From the NCBI GenBank assembly GCA_903939765.1, contig CAJAIK010000023.1:1-64000 (forward strand): a stretch of DNA of 64,000 bases, read 5' to 3'. The notes under the pieces were generated by a model. It did not search any database, had not been told where the DNA came from, and worked only from the letters and a program-made list of their open reading frames with translations. This document shows, in pieces, positions 38,041 through 47,236 of the stretch. The position numbers and the translations under genes are program-made. Each line of letters starts with the position of its first letter. The stretch's first letter is position 1. Origin of the DNA: an uncultured Chlorobiaceae bacterium (GTDB lineage: Bacteria > Bacteroidota > Chlorobiia > Chlorobiales > Chlorobiaceae).

Positions 38041-40397
38041 CGTTTTTCTGCCCTGATAAGGGTTGCGCGTTTTTCCAGGCTCTCAGCATCGCTCAGCTTC
38101 CCCGTTTTTTGATAAATAAGAGCCAGATTATCAAGAACTATGGCTACGCTTGGGTGAAGAGGCCCCAGAGAGCTCTCTGTAATGGCGAGTGAGCGCTTGC
38201 AGAGTGGTTCAGCCTCTGCGTACCTTTTCTCCGCAGTATACAGCGCGGCTAAATTGTTGATGCTTATGGCCAAATCAGGATGATTCCCGTCCAGAATTCT
38301 TTCCTGGATGGCAAGGGCACGCTTGTAAGCAATCCTTGCCGCTTTGTATTTGCGCTGCTCACTGTAGAGCAAAGCAAGGTTGTTAAGACTTGTTGCAACA
38401 CCGGAATGTGCGGCACCATAGATCTTTTGCCGAATCGCAAGCGCTTGCTTGCAGAAAGTCAATGCCTCACGGTAATGGCCCTCAAGACGGAGCAACTCTC
38501 CGAGATTATTGAGCGTGGTTGCAACATCAGGGTGGCGGATACCCAAAAGCTTTTTCTGGATGGCGAGAGCCCGGCGGTAGAGAGATTCAGCTTCAGGAAG
38601 GTCGCCTTGAGCTTTTTTCAGCTCTGCCAGGTTGTTCAGGCCAAGAGCCGTAGTGGCATGGTGCTGGCCAAAAATATCTTCATTGATGGCTTGCGCCCGG
38701 AGATAGAGCGCTTCAGCCTCACTATACTTTCCTGATGCAAAACAGATACCGGCGAGATTGTTGAGGCTTGTTGCGATATCGGGATGCTGCGGTCCAAAGT
38801 TTTTTTCGCGGATGGCCAGAGCACGCCGACAGAGTAGCTCAGCCTCGGCATATTTTGCCTGGTTTTTGTCGAGTACGGCGAAATTATTCAGGCTTGTTGC
38901 CACGAGGGGATGCTGCGGACCAAAGAGCTTCTCACGGATGGCGAGTGCCTGATTGAAGCACGAGAGAGCCTCGGCAAAGCGACTTTGCATCCGGTACAAC
39001 TCTCCAAGGTTATTGAGACTTATGGCTATATCGGGATGAAACGGGGAATAAATTTTCTGGCGGATGCGGAGTGCACGCTGGTAGAGCGTTTCCGCTTTTT
39101 TATACTCCCCCTCGGCAAAGTATATTCCCCCAAGGTTGTTGAGACTTGTTGCCACATCGGGCTGGTCAGCGCCAAAGAGCTTCTCGCGGATGGCAAGCAC
39201 ACGAGCCGAGAGTCGAACGGCATCGCGGTATCTGTTTTCTGCAACATAAAGCCCGGCAAGGTTATTCATAACCGTTATTCTATCGGGATGATTCGGCGAA
39301 TAAATTTTCTCCTGAATGGCAAGTGCTTGCAGGTAGAGCAGCTCAGCCTCCTTATACCGCCCCAGCGCAAAATAGAGCCCGCCGAGGTTGTTGAGACTTG
39401 TTGCTACAGCAGGATTATTTGGATCAAGAATAGTTTTCCGAATGGCAAGAGCACGCAGGTAGAGGGGTTCAGCCTCCGTATAGCGCCCCAATGCCAGATA
39501 GAGCCCGGCGAGGTTGTTGAGACTTGCTGCGACCATAGGGTGGTCAGGGCCAAAGGCCTTTTCACGAAGAGCGAGTACACGCAGGCAGAGCGGTTCAGAC
39601 TCGCGGTAGCGACCCTGAATGCGATATAAATCTGCAAGATTGTTCAACGGCGTCGTGATCTCTGGATGTTCAGTATTGAAGCTCTTTTGCCAAAGAGTGA
39701 GCGAACGCTGGAAGAGTGCTTCGGCCTCAGCAAACCGGCCTTCTGCAACCAGAATTCTCCCAAGGTTGTTCACGCTATGGGCTACATCAGAAGAAGAGGG
39801 ATCGGAACTCTTTTCGCGGATGGCCAGAGCACGCCTGCAGAGTGACTCCGCCTCAGTATAGCGGCATTGAATGCGATACAACTCCGAGAGGTTTGCCAGG
39901 CTGAGGGCAACATCGGGGGGAAAGGGGTTATTGGTTTTTTTACGGATAGCGAGGGCGCGCAGATAGAGTGGCTCTGCATCATGGTATTTTCCCTGAGCCC
40001 TGTAGATCTCAGCCAGATTATTCAAACTGACAGCGATATCGGGATGAAGGGGGGGCAAAATTTTTTCGCGAATGGCAAGTACCTGCCTGAGGAGTGGAAC
40101 GGCGTCTGCATAGCGGGCGTGGATAGCGTAGAGTGCTGCAAGATTATTGAGACTCAGGGCAAAATCAGGATGAAGTGTACCGATATTCTTTTCAGCGGTC
40201 GCCACAGTCTGCCGTGCAACAGTGAGGGCTGACTCATAATTTTCTGGACGATAAAGCTCGTCAGCATCCCTGTTGACTGACGCCCGTACAATTCCGCCCT
40301 GCCCGCCCATACAGAAGAGAGCCGCAAAGAGAAAAAAAAACCTGATTCTCGCAATCGACGAGAGAGGATGATGAAAGTATCTCAACCTGTAACGCAT
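38037..40397 (-). CDS. Exported protein with 17 TPR units, paralogue of 34761
   Basis: I start it at the ATG at 40397 (786 residues) because a signal peptide follows at once (RFFFLFAALFCMGGQGGIVR) and a GGCGGGA-like site precedes it; the frame is open for 31 codons upstream. From about residue 60 it is 17 consecutive 42-residue TPR units of the ALAIREK-GPxHPDVATSLNN type, ending with the cap VLDNLALIYQKTGKLSDAES, clearly homologous to the cap of the protein at 34761. The DNA shows a matching 126-base periodicity. It heads the five-gene run and its stop overlaps the next start (ATGA). Probably a periplasmic or outer-surface scaffold; the partner is unknown. Confidence 0.85.
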   Translation of the reverse strand: MRYRLRYFHHPLSSIARIRFFFLFAALFCMGGQGGIVRASVNRDADELYRPENYESALTVARQTVATAEKNIGTLHPDFALSLNNLAALYAIHARYADAVPLLRQVLAIREKILPPLHPDIAVSLNNLAEIYRAQGKYHDAEPLYLRALAIRKKTNNPFPPDVALSLANLSELYRIQCRYTEAESLCRRALAIREKSSDPSSSDVAHSVNNLGRILVAEGRFAEAEALFQRSLTLWQKSFNTEHPEITTPLNNLADLYRIQGRYRESEPLCLRVLALREKAFGPDHPMVAASLNNLAGLYLALGRYTEAEPLYLRALAIRKTILDPNNPAVATSLNNLGGLYFALGRYKEAELLYLQALAIQEKIYSPNHPDRITVMNNLAGLYVAENRYRDAVRLSARVLAIREKLFGADQPDVATSLNNLGGIYFAEGEYKKAETLYQRALRIRQKIYSPFHPDIAISLNNLGELYRMQSRFAEALSCFNQALAIREKLFGPQHPLVATSLNNFAVLDKNQAKYAEAELLCRRALAIREKNFGPQHPDIATSLNNLAGICFASGKYSEAEALYLRAQAINEDIFGQHHATTALGLNNLAELKKAQGDLPEAESLYRRALAIQKKLLGIRHPDVATTLNNLGELLRLEGHYREALTFCKQALAIRQKIYGAAHSGVATSLNNLALLYSEQRKYKAARIAYKRALAIQERILDGNHPDLAISINNLAALYTAEKRYAEAEPLCKRSLAITESSLGPLHPSVAIVLDNLALIYQKTGKLSDAESLEKRATLIRAEKR

Positions 40398-40783
40398 TTT
40401 ATCCCGCCCCCATACCGATAAAAATAACGTAATAACTCGCTTTTCGAACAAATAGCCTTCCCTGAAACAATCGCGACAGAGAGTGGACATAGACTTTAAA
40501 AAAATATGGTTATCAAACTGTTTTGAAACTCGCTCCCCAACCTCAAAAGTAAATATAACGTATAAATTAAAATATACAGCAGTGGAGGTTCTTTTTTATT
40601 TTCAAAACTTGTCCCGATTCCGCCCTCCTGCATGATAAACTGAAGGCAATTCGTGCTATTATAGGCGGTAGAGATTCCGTAGCGGCTCTGCTCTCTCTGC
40701 GGCTGAAACGGCGGGAAAAAAAGAAATTTGATAAAATTAGTAACGTTTGGAAAGCGGTCGTAGCGACAGACTCAAAGAGACAA

Positions 40784-42169
40784 ATGGAAAATAATCATAA
40801 AAAACAGCAGGTTGCCCTCAGCTCGGTTCTGGCAAGCCTCCTTCTGACCGTCATGAAACTTGTGGTCGGCTTCATGACCGGCAGTATCGGCATTATTTCT
40901 GAAGCGGCACACTCCACCCTCGACTTCGGCGCGGCCTCACTGACGCTTTTCGCCGTTAACATGAGCGATAAACCGGCCGACAGCAAACACCACTACGGAC
41001 ACGCCAAGGTTGAAAGCGTCTCGGCACTCATTGAAACCGGCCTGCTCGTCGTAACGAGCATCTGGATCATCTACACTGCAGCGGAACGGCTGATTGCCGG
41101 AAAAACAGAGATTGATGTCACCTGGTATTGGTATGCCGTCGCCGTTATGGTCATTTCCATCGTTGTTGATTTTTCCCGTTCAAGAGCACTGACGAGAGTT
41201 GCCAAAGAGACCAACAGCCAGGCCCTCGAAGCTGATGCCCTCCACTTCAGCTCCGATATTCTCAGTTCAGTGGTCGTCCTTCTCGGTCTTGTTTGCGTCT
41301 CTCTGGGTATCACCTGGGCTGATGCCGTTGCCGGTATTGCTGTTGCCCTGCTGGTGGGATGGGCCGCTTTCCGTCTTGGGAAAAAAACCATTGACGTGCT
41401 GATCGACGCCGCGCCGGAAGGTCTGGCCGACCGTATTGAGGAGATAACGATGGCGATCAGCAGCGTCATTGCAATCGACAAAATTCGTGTAAAACCGACC
41501 GGGCCGCAGGTCTTCATTGAGATGGCCATCTGCGTCAACAGAACACTCTCGGTTGAAAAAGTGCAGGTAATCTGCGCCGATATCGAAAAAACAGTACGTA
41601 AAGAGTTTCCCGTGGGAGATATCACCATCAACACCCGTCCCATTGCGCTCAACAGTGAAACCATTGCTGAACGAGTCCACGTCATTGGCCTCAATCACAA
41701 CCTTCACGCCCACAACATTTCGACAAACCTCACCGGGCAAAAGAAACACATCTGCTTTGATGTTGAAATTGACCAGCAACTCACCATAAAGCAGGCACAC
41801 GATACCGTTAACGCACTTGAAGAGGAGTTGCACCGGGAGTTCGACGGAGAACTCGATATCTGCATCCATCTGGATCCTCTCCGTAACGAAGAGCGCTCTA
41901 CCGGCCTGCTCCCGGCAGAAGAGAAACAACGGGTGTGTGACACCATTATCAAGGCATCACAAGGCATTGAGAAAATTCAGGATATTCACGACATTCATAT
42001 CCATAAAACAGAAAAGGAGAAACTCTTCATTACCCTCCATTGCTCATTCAATGATGAGGTGCTTCTTGAAGAGGTCCACAGCCTGACCAGCCAGCTCGAA
42101 GGGGCAATTTACCGCTCCCTGCCCAAAGCCGGGAGGGTCATCATTCATGCGGAACCCCTCCTGGCATAA
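40784..42169 (+). CDS. Cation diffusion facilitator family transporter
   Basis: CDF proteins export divalent metals (Zn, Fe, Co, Mn) in exchange for protons. The 461-residue protein has six transmembrane helices in the first ~215 residues. The metal site is seen in SEAAHSTLDFGAAS (helix II, with the H...D pair), HHYGHAKVES and EADALHFSSDILSSVV (helix V HxxxD). Two CDF-type cytoplasmic domains follow (about 215-300 and 300-460), so the C-terminal region is duplicated compared with simple 300-residue members. Metal selectivity is not clear from the sequence; the helix II H/D pair allows Zn or Fe. Confidence 0.9.
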   Translation: MENNHKKQQVALSSVLASLLLTVMKLVVGFMTGSIGIISEAAHSTLDFGAASLTLFAVNMSDKPADSKHHYGHAKVESVSALIETGLLVVTSIWIIYTAAERLIAGKTEIDVTWYWYAVAVMVISIVVDFSRSRALTRVAKETNSQALEADALHFSSDILSSVVVLLGLVCVSLGITWADAVAGIAVALLVGWAAFRLGKKTIDVLIDAAPEGLADRIEEITMAISSVIAIDKIRVKPTGPQVFIEMAICVNRTLSVEKVQVICADIEKTVRKEFPVGDITINTRPIALNSETIAERVHVIGLNHNLHAHNISTNLTGQKKHICFDVEIDQQLTIKQAHDTVNALEEELHREFDGELDICIHLDPLRNEERSTGLLPAEEKQRVCDTIIKASQGIEKIQDIHDIHIHKTEKEKLFITLHCSFNDEVLLEEVHSLTSQLEGAIYRSLPKAGRVIIHAEPLLA

Positions 42170-42202
42170 CATCTTGCAACATCACCCTTTCTCATCCGGC
42201 AA

Positions 42203-42682
42203 TCATCCCTTGTTACCTGCCGCCTCTTTATCGAGAGTTTTTTTTTCTGAACTGGTTACCAGTTTGTGCAGAATGCCGATAACCAGCAGAGATGCCAGCA
42301 GAAGGCCATAATGCAATGGATTGAAAAGTTGCTCTGCATTCTGCCCGGCAGTGGCGGTGCGTACCGGTTCAACAATCAGTTGCCGCAACAGGGTAATCAT
42401 GGCAACCTCAATAAACACGACTACATGAAAAACGCCGGTCTGCACATAGTTGATTTCAGCAGAAATCAGGCTCGACAGGGTCCATACGATAAAAAGGGTA
42501 CCCAACGACTGCAGAAAACCATGAGCCAGATTATTCATTTCAACAGCATGAACAACAGCCACCGAAAACTCCCATATCACCATCAGGCTTGCCAAAACAA
42601 GCGCAATGGCGAGAAAAGCGTGGAGAAGATGATTAAAGGCCCGCAGAACAATCAACAGGCGATCCTCAAATGTTGCTATCAT
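42203..42682 (-). CDS. PsiE family membrane protein
   Basis: This 159-residue protein has four hydrophobic helices (FLAIALVLASLMVIWEFSVA, LGTLFIVWTLSSLISAEI, FHVVVFIEVAMITLLRQLI, LHYGLLLASLLVIGILHKL), typical of the phosphate-starvation-inducible PsiE family, whose function is unclear. The conserved interior VFIEVAMITLLRQLI is present. The gene converges with the cation transporter gene, with a 33-base gap. No phosphate box is recognisable upstream. Confidence 0.78.
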   Translation of the reverse strand: MIATFEDRLLIVLRAFNHLLHAFLAIALVLASLMVIWEFSVAVVHAVEMNNLAHGFLQSLGTLFIVWTLSSLISAEINYVQTGVFHVVVFIEVAMITLLRQLIVEPVRTATAGQNAEQLFNPLHYGLLLASLLVIGILHKLVTSSEKKTLDKEAAGNKG

Positions 42683-42907
42683 CGGCGTAATAATCTATTT
42701 TGGTTGCAATATGCAGAAAAAGAGTACAGGCAATCACCTTTCGCAGAGCGCAAAACCCCAAACCCTGAACGATTTTGCGTGTTTCTGACGCTTGTTTATT
42801 TTGTCTATACTGTCGAGCGGCTGCCTTTGCAGTAAAGACAAGGTAACAAATATGACAGAAAAGGCTTGGACCAAACGGTGTTTGCGGTGTAAAAATAATT
42901 CATAAAA

Positions 42908-43312
42908 ATGTTGATGGAACGATTTTCAATAACTGTCGCAGTGCAGCCAAATGATATTGATGTACAGGGGCATGTCAACAACGTTGTCTATTTGCGCTGG
43001 GTGCAGGATGCCGCTATTGCCCACTGGAGTGCTATTGCACCGCAACATGAACAGGAAAAGCTGATATGGGTGGTGCGCCGCCATGAGATTGACTATAAAA
43101 AGCCGGCGATACAAGGCGATACCATTATTATACAAACATGGATCGGGGCTGCCTCACGCCTGGCATTCGACCGTCATACTGAAATGGTTCGTGCTTCCGA
43201 TGGCCGGCTGCTTGCCTTGGCCCGGACGGTCTGGTGCCCCATTGACCGGAAAAGCGGCAGGCCGACTGATGTCAGCCCCGAAATCCGATCACTCTTTTCC
43301 GTTTCACGGTGA
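42908..43312 (+). CDS. Acyl-CoA thioesterase, 4HBT hotdog family
   Basis: This 134-residue hotdog-fold protein has the 4HBT active-site signature DIDVQGHVNNVVYLRWVQDA near residue 17 (the catalytic Asp replaced the usual position in D-x-x-GHVNN), then VVRRHEIDYKKPAIQGD and TVWCPIDRKSGRP. Such enzymes hydrolyse short acyl-CoAs or the thioester of an acyl carrier. It is separate from its neighbours, and no substrate can be named. Confidence 0.82.
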   Translation: MLMERFSITVAVQPNDIDVQGHVNNVVYLRWVQDAAIAHWSAIAPQHEQEKLIWVVRRHEIDYKKPAIQGDTIIIQTWIGAASRLAFDRHTEMVRASDGRLLALARTVWCPIDRKSGRPTDVSPEIRSLFSVSR

Positions 43313-43445
43313 ACTTGATACGATAACGTTGGAGAGTTCCTGAACTGAATGTACATTGCAGTCAGGCAATCTTTTCTTCTATCCCTCCGGGAAGAATCAG
43401 GAATGGTGCTCTTGTACAGTGCGGTCATTGAACCGCTTCATCACC

Positions 43446-43628
43446 GATCGTTTTTTCAGTTTTGCAGAGCAGCGCGCTTTATCGTTTCTGCTTAAAACAC
43501 ACCGGCAAAAGATCGAAACTCTCTGAAGAGAACTGATCGAACGGCAGAACAACTATTTCGACAAGGAGGAGAGCTGTTTCCAGGCGAATATCCCCTCCGG
43601 CATTCATACACTTACAAAACAAGCATGA
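43446..43628 (+). pseudogene. Possible gene relic before the SDR gene
   Basis: The 310-base gap 43313-43624 holds one suggestive frame: FAEQRALSFLLKTHRQKIET, then a TGA, then RELIERQNNYFDKEESCF running to a TGA that overlaps the ATG of the next gene (ATGA). The amino-acid composition is protein-like and helical, faintly reminiscent of C-termini of SNF2-type helicases, and only one stop interrupts it. It may be the tail of a decayed gene or chance. Confidence 0.25.
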
Positions 43629-44668
43629 AGAGTAACAAGCCAGTATGCGTTACCGGAGCTTCCGGATTTATAGCCGCCCATATCGTCAGGGAATTGCTTG
43701 AGCGGGGATACCGCGTCAGGGGAACGGTACGCAAAAGCCCGGAGAACTACCCTTTTCTGCTCGCACTTCCCGGTGCAGCGGAGCGACTTGAGCTTGTTGA
43801 GGCAGACCTGCTTGCTGCCGGCTCCTATGACCGGATCGTCGAAGGATGCGACTATGTGATGCATACGGCAAGTCCTTACACCATAAATGTCAAAAACCCG
43901 CAAACCGATCTGGTTGATCCTGCGGTAAACGGAACCGAAACCATCCTTGAAAGTTGCCTGAAATCGGGCTCGGTCAAACGGGTAATTTTTACCTCTTCAA
44001 TTGCCGCCATTACGGATGAACCGGATAGCACAAAAGTCTTTACCGAAAAAGACTGGAATACCATGTCCTCTCTCGAGAGGAACCCGTATCACTACTCAAA
44101 GACCCTCGCGGAACTGGCCGCATGGGATTTCATCATGAAAAAAAAGCCCCCTTTTGATCTGGTTGTTATCAATCCCTTTATGGTTATCGGCCCTTCGATC
44201 GGGCCATCGCTCAATACCTCCAACCAGATTATCCGTGACATCATGATGGGTGTCTACCCGGGAATTATGGATCTGAACTGGGGATTTGTTGATGTACGGG
44301 ATGTAGCAACAGCACATATTCTTGCCATGGAAACTGATACGGCAAGCGGCCGTTACCTTTGTTCTGCTGAGGCAATGCACATGAGAGAGCTGGTGGCACT
44401 GCTCAAATCCGCCGGTTTTGATGGCTATGCACTGCCAAAAATCGATCTTTCCGGAAAGGCAGGGAGTGTGCTCATGAAGATGCTCTCTTTCACGCAGCCA
44501 AGGGATACCGGCATGTATATCCGTACAACCATCGGACGAACAATGCATTATGACAATTCGAAAATAAGGCGTGAACTTCAGCTCTCCTTCATGGATGTAA
44601 AAAAAAGCATCATTGAAACCGTAAACGATATGGTGAAATGGGGTCACCTCCCGCCGCCAAAACGATAA
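43625..44668 (+). CDS. Extended short-chain dehydrogenase (dihydroflavonol-4-reductase-like)
   Basis: This 347-residue NAD(P)-dependent Rossmann protein has the nucleotide site VTGASGFIAAHIVRELLERG at the N-terminus, the catalytic serine region VIFTSSIAAITD and the YHYSK (YxxxK) pair near residue 160, followed by NPFMVIGPSIGPSLNTSN and WGFVDVRDVATAHILAME. It belongs to the extended SDR branch with dihydroflavonol reductases and carbonyl reductases, which reduce a ketone to an alcohol. The substrate is unknown. The SRPBCC gene follows by 73 bases on the same strand, so the two could act on the same molecule. Confidence 0.85.
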   Translation: MKSNKPVCVTGASGFIAAHIVRELLERGYRVRGTVRKSPENYPFLLALPGAAERLELVEADLLAAGSYDRIVEGCDYVMHTASPYTINVKNPQTDLVDPAVNGTETILESCLKSGSVKRVIFTSSIAAITDEPDSTKVFTEKDWNTMSSLERNPYHYSKTLAELAAWDFIMKKKPPFDLVVINPFMVIGPSIGPSLNTSNQIIRDIMMGVYPGIMDLNWGFVDVRDVATAHILAMETDTASGRYLCSAEAMHMRELVALLKSAGFDGYALPKIDLSGKAGSVLMKMLSFTQPRDTGMYIRTTIGRTMHYDNSKIRRELQLSFMDVKKSIIETVNDMVKWGHLPPPKR

Positions 44669-44741
44669 CAGACACATTAAGCCAGCTTCCGGGGGGAATC
44701 AGCCTGGATTTGGCATTTATTCAACGACAAATTTATTCAAC

Positions 44742-45401
44742 ATGCAGAGATTCATCAAGCCGTTGCTTTGCACTGCACTGCCACTTATGGCGTTGCTGTT
44801 TTCTTTTCTTTCCCCTCCGGTTATGGCGCTGCCCGTAGCGGCAGGCAACAGTAGAACCTTGACGGAAGAGAGGGCAAGACTCTTGACCGGAGAGGTCATT
44901 GTGGCTCTCTCCAACCTTCAGGAGGGGGTTACCGGAGTAGAGGGGCAAATTTATATTGCAGCACCTCCAAAAAAGGTGTGGCAGGTTATCACCGACTATA
45001 ACAATCATAAAAATTTTGTACCCAATGTGATTGACAGCGGCATAATTTCGGACAACGGTATCGAGAAAGTGATGTTTGAGAAGGGAAAAAGCCGGATGTT
45101 TATCTTCTCGAAAGAGGTCTACATAAAAATGAAAGTTTGGGGAGAGCACTTGACACGCCTCTGTTTTCAGCAAATCACCGGTGACTTCAAGGTCTATCAG
45201 GGAGAGTGGCTTCTGGTCGATTACCCGCAGGGAGCAGGAACATTTCTGACCTACAAGGCTGAGGTAAAACCGGATTTTTATGCCCCCCAGTTCGCTGTGA
45301 GGAATGTGCAGAACCGCGATTGCCCATTGATGATGATCGCCATGAAAAAACAGGCTGAACTCAACAGCGACAAAACCTTACCCCCTTCTGGCAATGGATG
45401 A
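44742..45401 (+). CDS. Exported SRPBCC (START/cyclase-like) protein
   Basis: This 219-residue protein has a signal peptide (ALPLMALLFSFLSPPVMALP). The mature part is a helix-grip SRPBCC domain of the polyketide cyclase/dehydrase kind: EGQIYIAAPPKKVWQVITDY, NNHKNFVPNV, WLLVDYPQGAGTFLTYKAEV, and FAVRNVQNRD near the C-terminus. These domains bind hydrophobic ligands. Export places it in the periplasm. Its 3' end overlaps by 24 bases the convergent glycosyltransferase gene. Ligand unknown. Confidence 0.72.
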   Translation: MQRFIKPLLCTALPLMALLFSFLSPPVMALPVAAGNSRTLTEERARLLTGEVIVALSNLQEGVTGVEGQIYIAAPPKKVWQVITDYNNHKNFVPNVIDSGIISDNGIEKVMFEKGKSRMFIFSKEVYIKMKVWGEHLTRLCFQQITGDFKVYQGEWLLVDYPQGAGTFLTYKAEVKPDFYAPQFAVRNVQNRDCPLMMIAMKKQAELNSDKTLPPSGNG

Positions 45402-46415
45402 GAGCGGGGAGTGACGGAAAATGGTGTGGTCGTCAACAACTCTTGACGACTGCACCTTGCGGTGTTTCTTCATGATAGCGGCAATGCGCCGGATATTGAA
45501 ACTCCATGCACGAAACACCGCTCCCGATTTTTTTAAACAGCCGGGAAACTGAGTGAAATAGAAGAGCGCTGCCGCCACGTCGAGCAGCATGCGCAGCGGA
45601 ATTACCCAGAGCAGGTTTGCTGCACCAAGGTTCTTCAAAAGCATGACCACGTTGTTGCGATGGTTGAAATATATTTTTTCTGCCGACCCGCCCTGCAGTG
45701 ACGCTCCCCCTTCGTGCAGAACAACGGAGGAGGGAACCGATAGAACCCGGTAACCGGCAAGCTGCATACGCCAGGAAAGGTCAATCTCCTCCATCTGCAT
45801 GAAAAAATCGTCGTCAAACCCGCCAAGCTCTTCGGCAACAGCCCTGTTAACAAACATGGCAACACCAGAGGCCCAAAAAATATCCTGTCCAAGCTCATAC
45901 TGCCCCTTGTCGGGCTCTACCCCCGAAAATGTTCGGCCAAGACACCAGGGATAACCGAGACGGTCAATCATGCCACCCGCTGCACCGGCATAGTCAAAAA
46001 CCTTTTTCCCCTTTTTGTATGGCTTCAGCGCAAGGATTTTTGGCTGCAGGGCACCAATGCGCTCATCCTTGAGCGCGACACCGACAAGCTGCTCAAGCCA
46101 CAACGGGTCGTGCTCCGTGTCGTCATTCATGAAAACCACATAGTCAGCCGTAGAGCTTTTCAGCCCTGCGTTGCACCCTCCGGCATAGCCCCTGTTTTCC
46201 GTCAACCGCAACAATCGCGCATTGCGGTAACGTTTGACAAGAAACACAAGGCCAGCCTCCGTTCCGCCATTATCGACCACAATGATGCCCATGGAGGGGT
46301 AGCTGCACTGCTCAAGCGAGTCAAGGCAGCGCTCAAGCATGTCACGCCGCCTGTAAAAAGGGATAATGATATCAACCGAGGGAAAGTGCTGTTCGGCTCT
46401 GTCAAGAATGTGCAT
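45378..46415 (-). CDS. Glycosyltransferase family 2
   Basis: This 345-residue GT-A enzyme has VDIIIPFYRRRDMLERCLDS at the N-terminus, IIVVDNGGTE, the metal-binding VVFMNDDTEHDPLWLE (DxD-like) near residue 95, and FMQMEEIDLSWRMQLAGYRV (the ED/W acceptor motif). A hydrophobic segment (VIPLRMLLDVAAALFYFTQF) near the C-terminus suggests membrane association. Relatives transfer rhamnose and similar sugars to cell-surface polysaccharides. It overlaps the SRPBCC gene tail-to-tail and follows trpA by 3 bases. Confidence 0.85.
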   Translation of the reverse strand: MHILDRAEQHFPSVDIIIPFYRRRDMLERCLDSLEQCSYPSMGIIVVDNGGTEAGLVFLVKRYRNARLLRLTENRGYAGGCNAGLKSSTADYVVFMNDDTEHDPLWLEQLVGVALKDERIGALQPKILALKPYKKGKKVFDYAGAAGGMIDRLGYPWCLGRTFSGVEPDKGQYELGQDIFWASGVAMFVNRAVAEELGGFDDDFFMQMEEIDLSWRMQLAGYRVLSVPSSVVLHEGGASLQGGSAEKIYFNHRNNVVMLLKNLGAANLLWVIPLRMLLDVAAALFYFTQFPGCLKKSGAVFRAWSFNIRRIAAIMKKHRKVQSSRVVDDHTIFRHSPLSSIARRG

Positions 46416-46418
46416 CGC

Positions 46419-47222
46419 TCAGCGCAGCGTTTTCCAGAACCCGGAGGCAAGACGGGCACACTCTTCGGGAGTAGCAGAGCCTGCAATATGCTGCAACAGG
46501 GCACTCCCTACGACGGCACCATCGGCAAGCTTCCACATCGACTCAACACGTGCCTTGTCTTTGATACCGAAGCCTACAACAAATTTTTTGCGGGTATGCC
46601 GCCGCACCCTTTGCAGATAATCATCAACCCCCTCCCCCGATGCCGCATCAGAGAGCTTGGTCGTGCCTGTCGTACCATTGACCGCAAGGCAGTAGGAAAA
46701 ATCGGTTGAGAGGCTGTCGATCCACTCGATTCGTTCAGGAGGAGTGACCGGTGAAACCAAAAACACAACGGTCAAGCCAATTTTTTTAGCTTTTTCGAGA
46801 AAATGGGCCGCCTCTTCGGGAGGAAGATCAGGAATAAGCAGCCCGTCAACTCCAGCCTCTACGGCATCGTGCAAAAAAGAATCGACACCGTAGGCAATAA
46901 CCGGATTGCAATAACCCATGAGGAGGATGGGCGCCGTAATTGCCCTGCACCCTTCGCCCTGGCGGGCCCTGCGCACCAGTTCAAGAAGGTAACGGATAGT
47001 AACACCGTTGCGGATGGCCGTGTGCGCCGCATCCTGAATCACCGGCCCGTCGCCTATCGGGTCAGAGTAAGGCATACCGAGTTCGATGATGTCGGCACCG
47101 CTCTCCTCGAGCGCCTCAAGCACCGGAAGCGTCGAACCAGAAACCGGGAACTCGGGCATATAGTAGGCGATCAGCAGTTTTTTATCCTGCTGCAAAAGGG
47201 TGGTGATTCTGTTTTGGGGCAT
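46419..47222 (-). CDS. trpA: Tryptophan synthase alpha subunit
   Basis: TrpA cleaves indole-3-glycerol phosphate to indole and glyceraldehyde 3-phosphate; the indole is channelled to TrpB. The 267-residue TIM barrel shows ADIIELGMPYSDPIGDGPVI near residue 40 (catalytic Glu and Asp), GVDGLLIPDLPPEE, VFLVSPVTPPERIE and the phosphate-binding KFVVGFGIKDKARVE. trpB is not adjacent but at 61596 on the opposite strand. The gene lies 14 bases downstream of the CPBP protease gene and 3 bases upstream of a glycosyltransferase, so this is a mixed operon. Confidence 0.96.
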   Translation of the reverse strand: MPQNRITTLLQQDKKLLIAYYMPEFPVSGSTLPVLEALEESGADIIELGMPYSDPIGDGPVIQDAAHTAIRNGVTIRYLLELVRRARQGEGCRAITAPILLMGYCNPVIAYGVDSFLHDAVEAGVDGLLIPDLPPEEAAHFLEKAKKIGLTVVFLVSPVTPPERIEWIDSLSTDFSYCLAVNGTTGTTKLSDAASGEGVDDYLQRVRRHTRKKFVVGFGIKDKARVESMWKLADGAVVGSALLQHIAGSATPEECARLASGFWKTLR

Positions 47223-47236
47223 AACGGATTAATCAA

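Noticed and set aside
34761-40397. Regular 126-base DNA repeats considered as a CRISPR or satellite
   Set aside because: The repeats are in frame and encode 42-residue TPR units; there are no short identical repeats with unique spacers.
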